Below the pieces are notes generated by a model, which was not told the origin of the DNA, did no database searches, and saw nothing but the letters and a program-made list of their open reading frames with translations. Below, piece after piece: positions 8,287 to 16,621 of a stretch of 54,712 nt of DNA (the first letter of the stretch is position 1; each line of letters begins with the position of its first letter). The DNA comes from Rhodospirillales bacterium (GTDB lineage: Bacteria; Pseudomonadota; Alphaproteobacteria; Acetobacterales; Acetobacteraceae), in assembly GCA_025352565.1 (NCBI GenBank), contig JANXTF010000017.1, positions 1 through 54,712 on the forward strand, in the 5' to 3' direction. A program made the position numbers and the translations under genes.

Positions 8287-8387
8287 GGGCGATCAATATT
8301 GCTTATTCCAGTCATCATTGCAATTCGTTTCCGTGATGCGTGTACGAGGCATATCTTCCGGGTTATCGACAATCAGAGGAGATTCAG
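8287..8387. promoter_or_regulatory. Divergent LysR/DUF1127 control region with AT-rich palindromes
   Basis: Two short AT-rich palindromes, CAATATTG at 8294-8301 and ATTGCAAT at 8317-8324, lie in the 101-base space between the two divergent starts. Their size and spacing suit a LysR-type binding site, but no unique T-N11-A box can be assigned. Confidence 0.3.
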
Positions 8388-8615
8388 ATGTCGGGTTTCA
8401 CGGGCTACCTGCCGCTCGCCCGGTCACGCAAGAACATCGGCGTGTTGAGCGCCGCCGCGTTCGCCATGATCGTCCGCGTGGTGCGGGTCGCCACGTCGCG
8501 CCGCTATCTGGCAGAGATGGACAACCATATGCTGCAAGATCTGGGCATTTCGCGGGCGCAGGCGAATTTCGAGGCTTCGCGGGCACCTTGGCATATCGCG
8601 CCGACGCGTCGGTAA
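8388..8615 (+). CDS. DUF1127 (YjiS-like) small protein
   Basis: This is a 75-residue protein carrying the DUF1127 signature in its second half: R-R-Y-L-A-E-M-D-N-H-M-L-Q-D-L-G-I-S-R, followed by a short arginine-ending tail. The ATG at 8388 has a strong AGAGGAGA ribosome binding site and is preferred to the upstream in-frame start at 8340. DUF1127 proteins are small, arginine-rich and common in alphaproteobacteria; some are linked to RNA turnover and phosphate or carbon metabolism. The role here is unknown. The stop faces the dnaE stop, 25 bases apart. Confidence 0.82.
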   Translation: MSGFTGYLPLARSRKNIGVLSAAAFAMIVRVVRVATSRRYLAEMDNHMLQDLGISRAQANFEASRAPWHIAPTRR

Positions 8616-8640
8616 CAGGGGCGGCCTCCGCGGTTTTCGC

Positions 8641-11600
8641 TCAGAAATCCTCCACCTTTTCGACTCCTGGCAAAACCCGCATCGCCTGCGCCAGACGCGG
8701 CGTGACGTTGAACCGCCCCGGCAGCGTGATCTCCACCTCCTGCTCGGAATCCAGATGCGGCATCAGCACCACCTCGCCGCGCCCCTTGCCTTCTCGCGTC
8801 AGCAGCGCACGGATGTGGGGCAACGCCTCGGTGCGCTCCAACCAGACGCGCATCCCGGCCCCCGCCTGCATCGCCGCCTCGTCGAGCGGCACCACGTCGC
8901 TCGCGGTCACCCGTAGCGCCTCGCCCTCCATGCGGATATCGGCGGTCACCAGCACCGCGTTGCCCACCGCCAGCGCCGCGCGCGCGCGCGACAGCACCTC
9001 GCTGAAGATCGTCACCTCGTAGCTGCCGCCGGCATCGGACAGCCGCACCCAGGCCATGCGGCTGCCCTTCTGCGTCAGGCGCTCCTTGGACGCGATCACC
9101 GATCCCGCCAGCTTCACGCGTGACGCGCCGGCCTGTGCCGTCGCCTCCATGCGCGTGCTCGAAACCACCCCGAGCCGCCGCAGCACCTGCGCGTAGGCAT
9201 CGAGCGGATGCGCGGTCAGATGGAACCCGATCGCCTCGGCCTCGAAGCCCAAGCGGTCCAGCTCCATCCAGTCCGGCACGTTCGGCAGCCGCAACTCCTC
9301 GCGGCGACCGGGTGCGCCGAACAGCCCGATCTGTCCGCTGCCCTTTTCCTCGGCCGAAGCCTGCGCCCGGCGCAGCACCGTTTCCGCGCCGGCAAACACC
9401 TTTGCGCGGTTACGGTCCAGCGTGTCGAAGGCACCGGCGCGCGCAAGGTTCTCGATCTGCATCTTGTTGATCTGCCGCGGATCGACGCGGGCCGCGATAT
9501 CGGAGATATCGATGAACGGCGTGTCGCCCCGCGCCGCCTCCAGCGCCAGCATCGCCGCGCGCCCGACCTTCTTCACCGCCGCGAGCGCGTAGCGGATCGC
9601 GAGTTTTCCCTCGTGCGGTTCCAGCGTGAAATCGGCGCCAGACCGATTGATGTCGGGCGGCAGCATCACGATCCCCATGCGCCCGGCCTCCTGCCGCAGC
9701 GAGGCCAGACGATCGGTGTTGTTCATCGCCAGACTCATGCAGGCCGCCACGAACGCAACCGGATGGTTCGCCTTCATCCACGCGGTTTGATACGCGACCA
9801 GGGCGTAGGCGGCGGCATGGGATTTGTTGAAGCCGTAATCCGCGAACTTGGCCATGAGGTCGAACACCTCCTCGGCCTTGGCCGCCGGGATGCCGCGCGC
9901 CGTCGCGCCGTCCACGAAGGTTTTCCGCTGCGCGTCCATCTCGGCACGGATCTTCTTGCCCATCGCCCGGCGCAAAAGATCGGCGCTGCCCAGGCTGTAC
10001 CCGCCCATCTTCTGGGCGATCTGCATGACCTGCTCCTGATAGACCATGACCCCGTAGGTCTCGCCCAGGATCTCCATCAGTTCGGGATGCGGCGGCTCCC
10101 ATTTCTCGCCGTGCTTGCGCTGGCAATAGGCGGGGATGTTGGCCATCGGGCCGGGACGGTACAGCGCGACACCCGCGATCAGGTCCTCGAAGCGGTTGGG
10201 ACGCATCTGCCGCAGCACGTCGCGCATGCCCTGGCCTTCGAACTGGAACACGCCGCCCGCGTCTCCTTTCGCCAGCATCTCGTAGGTGGCCGCGTCGTCC
10301 AGCTTCAGAGTGTCGAGATCTACGCCGATTTCCTGCGTCTTCAGATACCGCACCGCACGCTGCAAGATCGTGAGCGTGGTCAGCCCCAGGAAATCGAACT
10401 TCACCAAGCCGGCCTGCTCGACATATTTCATCGAGTACTGCGTGACGAGGAAGTCCGATTTCGGATCGCGGTAGATCGGCACCAGCTCCGTCAGCGTCCG
10501 GTCGCCGATCACCACGCCGGCGGCATGCGTGCTGGCGTGGCGGTACAGCCCTTCCAGCTGCAACGCGATCTCCATCAGCCGACGCAGGCCCTCGTCGTCC
10601 GTGCGCATCTGCTGCAACTTCGGCTCACCGTCGATCGCCTCCTTCAGCGTCACGGGCTTGGCCGGATTGTTCGGGATCAGTTCGGCAACGCGGTTGACCT
10701 GGCCATAAGGCAAACCCAGCACGCGCCCCACGTCGCGCACGGCGGCGCGGGCCTGGAGCTTGCCGAATGTAATGATCTGCGCCACCCGGTCGCTGCCGTA
10801 CTCGCGGCGCACATAGGCGATCACCTCGTCGCGGCGGTCCTGGCAGAAATCGATGTCGAAATCGGGCATCGACACGCGCTCGGGGTTCAGGAACCGCTCG
10901 AACAGCAGCCCGAAGCGGATCGGATCGAGGTCGGTGATGGTCAGCGCCCATGCGGCCACCGATCCGGCACCCGAGCCGCGCCCCGGCCCGACCGGAATGC
11001 TCTGCGCCTTCGCCCACTGGATGAAATCGGCCACGATCAGGAAGTAGCCCGGAAAACCCATCTTCCCGATCACCGACAATTCGAACGCCAGCCGCTCGCC
11101 GTATTGCGCGCGGGTGGCGGTATCCGCGCCGATGGTGTCCATGCGCCGCGCGAGGCCCTCGGCCGCCAAGGCGCCGAGCGTCTCCTCCTCGGTGGTGCCC
11201 GGCCGCACCTTCGGACACATCGGCAGCAGCGGCTTGCGGGTTTCGGCCATCACCGCGCAGCGTTGCGCGATCGCAATGGTATTGTCGCAGGCTTCCGGCA
11301 GGTCCGCGAACAGCGCGCGCATGACGGCGGCAGGCTTGAACCAGTGCTCGGGCGTCACGCGGCGCCGCTCGGCTTCGGCCATGGTGCGGCCTTCGGCGAT
11401 GCAGAGCAGCGCGTCATGCGCCTCGTGCATCTCGCGCCTGGAGAAGAAGCACTCATTGGTCGCCACCAGCGGCGCCCGCGCGGCATCGGCCAGCAGGATC
11501 AGGCCGGGCTCGATCGTTTGTTCAATGGCGACGCCGTGCCGGTGCAATTCCACCATGACGCGATCAGGGAACGCTTCGGCGATGCGCGCCAGCAACGCCT

Positions 11601-12057
11601 CGGCGGCGGCTTTCTGCCCTTCCGCCAACAGCCGCCCGAGTGGCCCCAGCGTGCCGCCCGTCAGCAGTATCAGCCCCTCCGCATGCGCAAACAGCTTGTC
11701 GGGCAGCATCTGGGGCTTGGTGCCGGGATCGCTTTCCATGAACCCCAGCGACGACAGCCGTTGGAGATTGGCGAACCCGGCCGAATTTTGCGCCAACAAT
11801 ACCACCGGGTCGGGCGGGAGCATGGGGTTGTCTGCCCGCGTCAGCGCGATCTGGCACCCGATGATCGGCTGCACGCCCTTCGCGGCGCAGGCCTGGCTGA
11901 ACTCTAGGGCGCCGAACATGTTGGCCGTATCCGCGATCGCCACCGCCGGCATTCCGGCATCGCGTGCGAGGGAGGCGATCTTGTCGGCCTTGATAGCGCC
12001 TTCGCTCAGCGAATAGCTGGAATGGACGCGCAGATGCACGAAGTCGGCATGGGGCAT
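8641..12057 (-). CDS. dnaE: DNA polymerase III alpha subunit
   Basis: This is the replicative polymerase catalytic subunit, 1138 residues, the normal length for DnaE1. The PHP domain opens with L-R-V-H-S-S-Y-S-L-S-E-G. The polymerase core contains P-D-F-D-I-D-F at about residue 398 with the catalytic aspartates. G-P-G-R-G-S-G-A-G lies just before it, and a helix-hairpin-helix and an OB-fold (A-G-S-V-I-A-S-K-E-R) occur in the C-terminal third. The Uma2 gene ends 3 bases upstream, so the two may be cotranscribed. No inactivating change is seen. Confidence 0.97.
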   Translation of the reverse strand: MPHADFVHLRVHSSYSLSEGAIKADKIASLARDAGMPAVAIADTANMFGALEFSQACAAKGVQPIIGCQIALTRADNPMLPPDPVVLLAQNSAGFANLQRLSSLGFMESDPGTKPQMLPDKLFAHAEGLILLTGGTLGPLGRLLAEGQKAAAEALLARIAEAFPDRVMVELHRHGVAIEQTIEPGLILLADAARAPLVATNECFFSRREMHEAHDALLCIAEGRTMAEAERRRVTPEHWFKPAAVMRALFADLPEACDNTIAIAQRCAVMAETRKPLLPMCPKVRPGTTEEETLGALAAEGLARRMDTIGADTATRAQYGERLAFELSVIGKMGFPGYFLIVADFIQWAKAQSIPVGPGRGSGAGSVAAWALTITDLDPIRFGLLFERFLNPERVSMPDFDIDFCQDRRDEVIAYVRREYGSDRVAQIITFGKLQARAAVRDVGRVLGLPYGQVNRVAELIPNNPAKPVTLKEAIDGEPKLQQMRTDDEGLRRLMEIALQLEGLYRHASTHAAGVVIGDRTLTELVPIYRDPKSDFLVTQYSMKYVEQAGLVKFDFLGLTTLTILQRAVRYLKTQEIGVDLDTLKLDDAATYEMLAKGDAGGVFQFEGQGMRDVLRQMRPNRFEDLIAGVALYRPGPMANIPAYCQRKHGEKWEPPHPELMEILGETYGVMVYQEQVMQIAQKMGGYSLGSADLLRRAMGKKIRAEMDAQRKTFVDGATARGIPAAKAEEVFDLMAKFADYGFNKSHAAAYALVAYQTAWMKANHPVAFVAACMSLAMNNTDRLASLRQEAGRMGIVMLPPDINRSGADFTLEPHEGKLAIRYALAAVKKVGRAAMLALEAARGDTPFIDISDIAARVDPRQINKMQIENLARAGAFDTLDRNRAKVFAGAETVLRRAQASAEEKGSGQIGLFGAPGRREELRLPNVPDWMELDRLGFEAEAIGFHLTAHPLDAYAQVLRRLGVVSSTRMEATAQAGASRVKLAGSVIASKERLTQKGSRMAWVRLSDAGGSYEVTIFSEVLSRARAALAVGNAVLVTADIRMEGEALRVTASDVVPLDEAAMQAGAGMRVWLERTEALPHIRALLTREGKGRGEVVLMPHLDSEQEVEITLPGRFNVTPRLAQAMRVLPGVEKVEDF

Positions 12058-12060
12058 GAA

Positions 12061-12657
12061 TCAGGTGACCAGGCGTGGGGGGAACGCAAGGCCCTCGTAG
12101 ATGTCGGCCAGCGTGAGCCGGATTGCAGGATGGTCCACTTCGATAACGCTCTCCAACCCGATCGCCGGAAGGCTAGACCAGGTTTCGGTCGCGCGCGTCC
12201 AAACGATCACCTGCGGCTCATCGGGGTCGATCAGCACTATGGTCCGCATCGTTGCGACGCGCTTGTACTCCTCGAGTCTCAGGATGATGTCGGTCGATTG
12301 CGTTGAGGGCGACAGGACCTCGACGACCAAAACGGTGTTCGGCGCGGCGGTCATCTTGTCCGTGAAGGGCGGACAGCGCACACCCACGTCGGGTCGGCGC
12401 ACGGCGCCGTTCGCGGTGACGACCGCGATGTCAGCCGTGAACCGACGGCATTTGTGTCCGCGCAACTGGTTCCACAAATGGGCGAACTCATTGCCCACGA
12501 TATCGTCGTGCCGCATGGCGGCGCCGGTCATGCCGAACGCCTCCCGGTGTCGCGGCACAGGGAATCCATCGACCAGTTCGTGCCGGCCCTCCGGCTGCAG
12601 CAGATCCCATTCGAGAAACTCGTCGGCGGTCATGGGGCGCTTCAGGGTCTGGCTCAT
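12061..12657 (-). CDS. Uma2 (DUF820) family PD-(D/E)XK nuclease-fold protein
   Basis: This is a 198-residue protein of the Uma2 family. The N-terminal M-T-A-D-E-F-L-E-W helix is followed by G-R-H-E-L-V-D-G. The central R-R-P-D-V-G-V and L-V-V-E-V-L-S-P-S-T segments supply the Asp and Glu of a restriction-endonuclease-like site. The family is abundant in cyanobacteria and patchy in proteobacteria; its biological role is largely unknown, and transposon-linked copies exist. Here it sits between the otherwise conserved neighbours dnaE and lolD, with 3 bases to dnaE and 34 to lolD, on the same strand. No mobile-element end was found next to it. Confidence 0.88.
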   Translation of the reverse strand: MSQTLKRPMTADEFLEWDLLQPEGRHELVDGFPVPRHREAFGMTGAAMRHDDIVGNEFAHLWNQLRGHKCRRFTADIAVVTANGAVRRPDVGVRCPPFTDKMTAAPNTVLVVEVLSPSTQSTDIILRLEEYKRVATMRTIVLIDPDEPQVIVWTRATETWSSLPAIGLESVIEVDHPAIRLTLADIYEGLAFPPRLVT

Positions 12658-12691
12658 GGCCCAGTCTAACGCGGCCGGGCCGGCCGTTCCA

Positions 12692-13375
12692 TCACAACCC
12701 GACCACCCGCCCCTCGCGCAGCGTCACCGTCCGGTCCATGCGGGACGCCAGTTCCGTGTTGTGCGTCGCGATCAGGGCGGCCACGCCGTGCTGGCGGACG
12801 GTGGCCAGCAACTCGTCGAACACGGTGGCCGCCGTGGCGGCATCGAGGTTGCCGGTGGGCTCATCGGCCAGCAGCAGCTTGGGCGCGTTGGCCAGAGCCC
12901 GCGCGATCGCCACGCGCTGCTGTTCGCCGCCCGAGAGCTTGCCGGGCAGATGCTTCACCCGCGACGCCAGCCCGAACGAGGTCAGCAACGCCGTGGCCCG
13001 CGCCTCGGCCGCGCGGCGCGCGGTGCCGCCGATCAGTTGCGGCAGCACCACGTTCTCCAGCGCCGAGAACTCGCCCAGCAGATGGTGGAACTGGTAGACG
13101 AAGCCGATGCTGTCGCGCCGGATCGCGGTGCGCTCGGCATCCGACAGCGCGCCCGCATCCTGCCCGCCGACGAACACCTGCCCCCCATCGGGTTTTTCCA
13201 GCAGCCCCGCGAGATGCAGAAACGTCGATTTCCCGGTGCCCGACGGCGCCACCAGCGCCACGATCTCGCCGGCGTGAAGCTCGAAATCGGCACCGCGCAG
13301 AATAGGCAGCGCACCGCCGCCGCTGCGATAGGTGCGCTTCACGTCGCGCATGCGGAGTGCCGGCGCATCAGTCAT
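12692..13375 (-). CDS. lolD: Lipoprotein-releasing ABC transporter ATPase
   Basis: This 227-residue ATPase powers extraction of outer-membrane lipoproteins from the inner membrane. Walker A reads A-P-S-G-T-G-K-S at residues 43-50 (Ala in the first position, a variant I associate with LolD proteins). The signature is L-S-G-G-E-Q, and Walker [13 protein letters not shown]. It is encoded 6 bases after the lolE-type permease gene. Assignment to LolD rather than to a MacB-like exporter rests on this neighbour and on the conserved alphaproteobacterial order lolE-lolD-dnaE. Confidence 0.92.
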   Translation of the reverse strand: MTDAPALRMRDVKRTYRSGGGALPILRGADFELHAGEIVALVAPSGTGKSTFLHLAGLLEKPDGGQVFVGGQDAGALSDAERTAIRRDSIGFVYQFHHLLGEFSALENVVLPQLIGGTARRAAEARATALLTSFGLASRVKHLPGKLSGGEQQRVAIARALANAPKLLLADEPTGNLDAATAATVFDELLATVRQHGVAALIATHNTELASRMDRTVTLREGRVVGL

Positions 13376-13381
13376 GGCGCC

Positions 13382-14632
13382 TCACTCATGGCGCAGCGCC
13401 TCCACCGGATCGGTCCGCGCGGCACGCCAACTCGGATAGACGGTGGCGAGCAGCGACAACACCAGCGCCATGGCGATCACCTGCGCCACCTCCATCCAGT
13501 CCAGCTTCGCCGGCAGGCGGCTGAGGAAGTAGACTTCCGGATTGAACAAATTAGTGCCGGTCAGACCTTCGAGCACGTGGCGGATACGCTCGATGTTGAC
13601 GCAGAAAAGAATGCCCAGCAGCGCCCCCGCCGTGGTGCCCGCCACGCCCACGAACGCGCCGCACATCAGGAAAATCCGCAGTACCGCCCCCGATCCGGCG
13701 CCGATGGTGCGCAGCACGGCGATGTCGCGAGTCTTGTCCTTCACCATCATGATGAGCGACGAAATCACGTTGAATGCCGCCACCAGGATGATCAGGGTAA
13801 GGATCAGGAACATCACGTTCCGCTCCACCTCGACGGCGGCGAAGAAGCTGTTATTGGCCTGCGTCCAGTCCACGACACGCACTTCCCGCCCCGCCAGCAC
13901 GCCGCGGATGGCGCGGTTGACGCTGCTCACGTCGTCATGCCGCGCGGTCATCACCTCGATCTGCGTCGCGGCATCCCGCACCTGGAAATACACCTGAGCG
14001 GCGGCCAGCGGCAGATACACGAAGCTGGTGTCCGCCTCTTGGAATCCCACCTGGAACAGCGCCACAACCGTATAGGCCTTGGCGCGCGGCACCGTGCCGA
14101 ACGCGGTCGCCGCGCCCTGCGGCGAGACCAGCGTGATCTTGCCGCCGACGTTCACGCCGAGGCGTTGCGCGAGGCCCACGCCGATCGCCACCGCGTCGTT
14201 GCCCTGGAACGCATCGAGGGAGCCCGCGCGGATGTTGTCGGCCACGACATGGAGTTTCCGCATATCCTCCTGGCGCACACCGCGCACCAGGCCGCCGAAC
14301 GCGCCGCCGCCTTCGTTGGTCAGGAGCGCCTGCCCCTCGACCACCGGCATCGCCGACACCACGCCCGGCACTTTGGCGATGCGGCCGACGATGTCGTCGA
14401 AATCGGTCAGCTTCGGCCCCGTGGCGTAGATCGCGAGGTCGCCGTTCACGCCCAGAATGCGCGAGAGCAGTTCCTCGCGGAATCCGTTCATCACGCTCAT
14501 GACGATGATGAGCGTGGCGACGCCGAGCGCGATGCCGACCAGCGAAAATATCGCGATGACCGAGACGAACCGCTCGCCCTTGCGCGCACGCAGATAGCGC
14601 GCCGCCACCATCCGTTCGAACGCGTTGAACAT
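13382..14632 (-). CDS. lolE: Lipoprotein-releasing ABC transporter permease (LolC/LolE type)
   Basis: This is a 416-residue inner-membrane permease, the partner of LolD. The ATG at 14632 gives the standard start M-F-N-A-F-E-R-M-V-A-A-R-Y-L-R; the frame runs further upstream without family sequence. The first membrane helix is at about residues 24-48 (V-S-V-I-A-I-F-S-L-V-G-I-A-L-G-V-A), followed by a large periplasmic domain and three C-terminal helices. Only one Lol permease gene is present, so the complex probably uses it as a homodimer, as in many alphaproteobacteria. The gene ends 6 bases before lolD and starts 4 bases after the proS stop. Confidence 0.93.
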   Translation of the reverse strand: MFNAFERMVAARYLRARKGERFVSVIAIFSLVGIALGVATLIIVMSVMNGFREELLSRILGVNGDLAIYATGPKLTDFDDIVGRIAKVPGVVSAMPVVEGQALLTNEGGGAFGGLVRGVRQEDMRKLHVVADNIRAGSLDAFQGNDAVAIGVGLAQRLGVNVGGKITLVSPQGAATAFGTVPRAKAYTVVALFQVGFQEADTSFVYLPLAAAQVYFQVRDAATQIEVMTARHDDVSSVNRAIRGVLAGREVRVVDWTQANNSFFAAVEVERNVMFLILTLIILVAAFNVISSLIMMVKDKTRDIAVLRTIGAGSGAVLRIFLMCGAFVGVAGTTAGALLGILFCVNIERIRHVLEGLTGTNLFNPEVYFLSRLPAKLDWMEVAQVIAMALVLSLLATVYPSWRAARTDPVEALRHE

Positions 14633-14636
14633 GCCG

Positions 14637-15944
14637 CTAGCCGCGCACCTTGGCCATCGCGTCATCCACGGAACATTCGACCTTCTCGCCAGTCGCACGG
14701 CGCTTCAGCTCCACCTTGCCGGCGGCCGCCCCGCGCGGCCCGACCACGATCTGCCAGGGATGGCCCATCAGATCGGCATCGGCGAACTTGGCCCCTGCCC
14801 GCTCGCCGCGATCATCGTACAGCGCATCGCCATTGAAGCGGGCGTACAGATCCTCGCACATCGCGTCGCACGCCGCGTCGCCGACCTTGAGGTTGAGGAT
14901 GACGGCAGGGAACGGGGCGACGCTGTCGGGCCAGATGATGCCCGCTTCGTCGTGGTGCGCCTCGATCAGCGCGCCCACCAGACGGCTGACACCGACGCCG
15001 TAGCTGCCCATCTCGGGCGCCACGGATACACCGTCGCGGCCAGCGACCGCGAGGCCCATGGCCTTGCTGTATTTGGTGCCGAAATAGAAGATGTGGCCGA
15101 CTTCGATGCCGCGACCCTCACGTTTCTCGGCGACGTGCTGCCACGCCTCCGCGTCATGCTTGTCGTCGGTCGCGGCGTAGTGCGTGGTCATCTGCGTCCA
15201 GAACCGCTCGAGATCGGGTTCCGACATGATGGAAAAGTTATCGCTCGAATAGTCGATCGTCTCGAACGCCGCGTCGTAATAAACTTGGCTCTCGCCGGTC
15301 GGTGCCAGGATGATGAATTCGTGGCTGAGATCCCCGCCGATCGGGCCGGTATCGGCCACCATCGGGATGGCCTGCACGCCGAGGCGCTGGAACGTGCGCA
15401 TGTAGGCCAGCATCATCTTGCGGTAGCTGACGACGGCCCCGGCGCGATCGAGATCGAAACTGTAGGCATCCTTCATCAGAAATTCGCGCCCGCGCATCAC
15501 GCCAAAACGGGGGCGCACCTCGTCGCGGAACTTCCACTGGATGTGATACAGAATTTGGGGCAACTCGCGGTAGGACTTCACCGATTGCCGCATGAGGTCG
15601 GTGATCATCTCCTCGTTGGTCGGGCCGTACAGCAGGTCGCGCTCATGGCGGTCCTTCAGCCGCAGCATCTCCGGCCCATACGCGTCGTAGCGCCCGCTCT
15701 GCCGCCAGAGGTCGGCCGATTGGATGGTCGGCATCAACACTTCCTGGGCGCCAGCCGCATCCTGCTCCTCACGCACGATGGCCTCGATCCGGCGCAGCAC
15801 CCGCAGGCCCGCTGGCAGCCATGCGTAAATCCCGGCAGCCGTCTGCCGCACCAGCCCAGCACGCAGCATCAGCCGGTGCGAGGCAATCTGCGCCTCGGCT
15901 GGCGTTTCCTTCAGGGTCGGCAGCAGGGAGTGCGAGAGGCGCAT
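14637..15944 (-). CDS. proS: Prolyl-tRNA synthetase, short alphaproteobacterial form
   Basis: This 435-residue class II synthetase charges tRNA-Pro. The N-terminus [15 protein letters not shown] is typical. Motif 2 is around [17 protein letters not shown] and motif 3 around [10 protein letters not shown]. The bacterial-type insertion (editing) domain found in E. coli ProS (572 residues) is absent, which explains the shorter length and fits alphaproteobacteria. It heads a compact run proS-lolE-lolD, and its own control region lies in the 400-base gap upstream. Confidence 0.96.
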   Translation of the reverse strand: MRLSHSLLPTLKETPAEAQIASHRLMLRAGLVRQTAAGIYAWLPAGLRVLRRIEAIVREEQDAAGAQEVLMPTIQSADLWRQSGRYDAYGPEMLRLKDRHERDLLYGPTNEEMITDLMRQSVKSYRELPQILYHIQWKFRDEVRPRFGVMRGREFLMKDAYSFDLDRAGAVVSYRKMMLAYMRTFQRLGVQAIPMVADTGPIGGDLSHEFIILAPTGESQVYYDAAFETIDYSSDNFSIMSEPDLERFWTQMTTHYAATDDKHDAEAWQHVAEKREGRGIEVGHIFYFGTKYSKAMGLAVAGRDGVSVAPEMGSYGVGVSRLVGALIEAHHDEAGIIWPDSVAPFPAVILNLKVGDAACDAMCEDLYARFNGDALYDDRGERAGAKFADADLMGHPWQIVVGPRGAAAGKVELKRRATGEKVECSVDDAMAKVRG

Positions 15945-16025
15945 CGGGCTATTCCATGTGATGGGGCGAGCGGATTCGGGCGGAATCTACAACCCAGGGT
16001 CAAGCTCGACCATAGCCAGGTTGGC

Positions 16026-16047
16026 GTTATATTTGTGCGCCGCACAA
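16026..16047 (-). promoter_or_regulatory. Candidate proS promoter with overlapping palindrome
   Basis: A perfect 15-base palindrome, TTGTGCG-C-CGCACAA at 16033-16047, directly abuts a -10-like TATAAC (minus strand, 16031-16026). It lies about 80 bases before the proS ATG. A dimeric repressor bound here would block the promoter. No clear -35 is seen, and the identity of the protein is unknown. Confidence 0.3.
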
Positions 16048-16126
16048 TCGACTGGCGCAAGAAAACACAAGAAACGAGCACGTTCGTGTTGATTTTAGCG
16101 TGACTCGGTTCGTTCCCGGCGCTAGA

Positions 16127-16163
16127 CAAAAAGAAGGCCCGCGCGCCAGCGGCGCAGCGGGCC
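16127..16163 (-). terminator. Rho-independent terminator of the candidate small RNA / DUF1467 transcript
   Basis: A GC-rich stem with 7-base perfect outer arms GGCCCGC/GCGGGCC plus four inner pairs (16136-16163) is followed on the minus strand by TTCTTTTTG. It isolates upstream transcription from proS. Confidence 0.8.
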
Positions 16164-16263
16164 AAGTTTAGGGAGGAAACGCCAGTCACACGGCAGGAGG
16201 AGGGAAATCCTCGTCCTGCCGTGAAGATTGCGGTTAAGCGCGGCTGATGTCCACGATAATCGG
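16127..16263 (-). ncRNA. Candidate trans-acting small RNA with anti-Shine-Dalgarno motifs
   Basis: An independent small transcript of about 137 nt is proposed. A -10 element TATAGT (16275-16270) is preceded by TGC, making an extended -10. The RNA then carries a hairpin with 10-base perfect arms (16223-16214 with 16198-16189), whose loop holds a UUUCCCUCC run. A single-stranded linker with UUUCCUCCC (about 16181-16172) follows, and then a canonical terminator hairpin. C/U-rich anti-Shine-Dalgarno loops of this type are known from the alphaproteobacterial CcsR/cuckoo RNA group, so membership there is possible. No protein-like reading is seen on either strand. The alternative is a 3' UTR-derived RNA of the DUF1467 transcript. 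Confidence 0.5.
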
Positions 16264-16345
16264 CCTTGAACTATAGCAAAATTAGCTACCTGAGACCATT
16301 TTTGCATCGTTTTTAATCTGCGCGACAGATCAATTTGGCAAATGC

Positions 16346-16609
16346 CTAATTGTCTTGCATGTAAAGCCAACCGCTCCGGAAGCTGAAATAATCGCTGGCG
16401 ATGACCGCCATGGCGACGCCCCAGACAAGCGTCGCGATCAGCGTGGTCACCAGAGCCTTGCGAAGCAGATGAGGTTCCTCAGGCGCGCCCCGCCATCCGC
16501 CCGTTGAACGCGCCGGGTCAGAGACCGGGCGGGTCCAGAACGGGAGCACCGCGAACAGTGTGGTCCACCAGATCATCACGAACAGCACAAACGCCGTGAA
16601 CCAGTTCAT
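16346..16609 (-). CDS. DUF1467 family small membrane protein
   Basis: This 87-residue protein has two membrane helices. One is near residues 3-24 (A-F-V-L-F-V-M-I-W-W-T-T-L-F-A-V-L-P), and a second near 52-70 (A-L-V-T-T-L-I-A-T-L-V-W-G-V-A). A short soluble loop with P-E-E-P-H-L-L-R-K lies between them. This is the pattern of DUF1467, a small alphaproteobacterial family often encoded between RNase J and proS. Its function is unknown. It starts 12 bases after the RNase J stop and is likely cotranscribed with it. Confidence 0.85.
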   Translation of the reverse strand: MNWFTAFVLFVMIWWTTLFAVLPFWTRPVSDPARSTGGWRGAPEEPHLLRKALVTTLIATLVWGVAMAVIASDYFSFRSGWLYMQDN

Positions 16610-16621
16610 CGCGCGGACGGC

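Noticed and set aside
9208-11907. Long plus-strand open frame opposite dnaE (about 899 codons)
   Set aside because: It is an antisense shadow. The composition is His/Arg/Gln-rich with no domain, and it mirrors the codon third positions of the intact dnaE gene.
12101-14836. Long plus-strand open frame opposite Uma2-lolD-lolE (about 911 codons)
   Set aside because: Same GC-bias artefact: it spans three genuine genes on the other strand and has no protein-like features.
16122-16370. Minus-strand ORF of 82 codons across the proS upstream gap
   Set aside because: It runs straight through the terminator hairpin and candidate small RNA, has no ribosome binding site, and has an unlikely composition.
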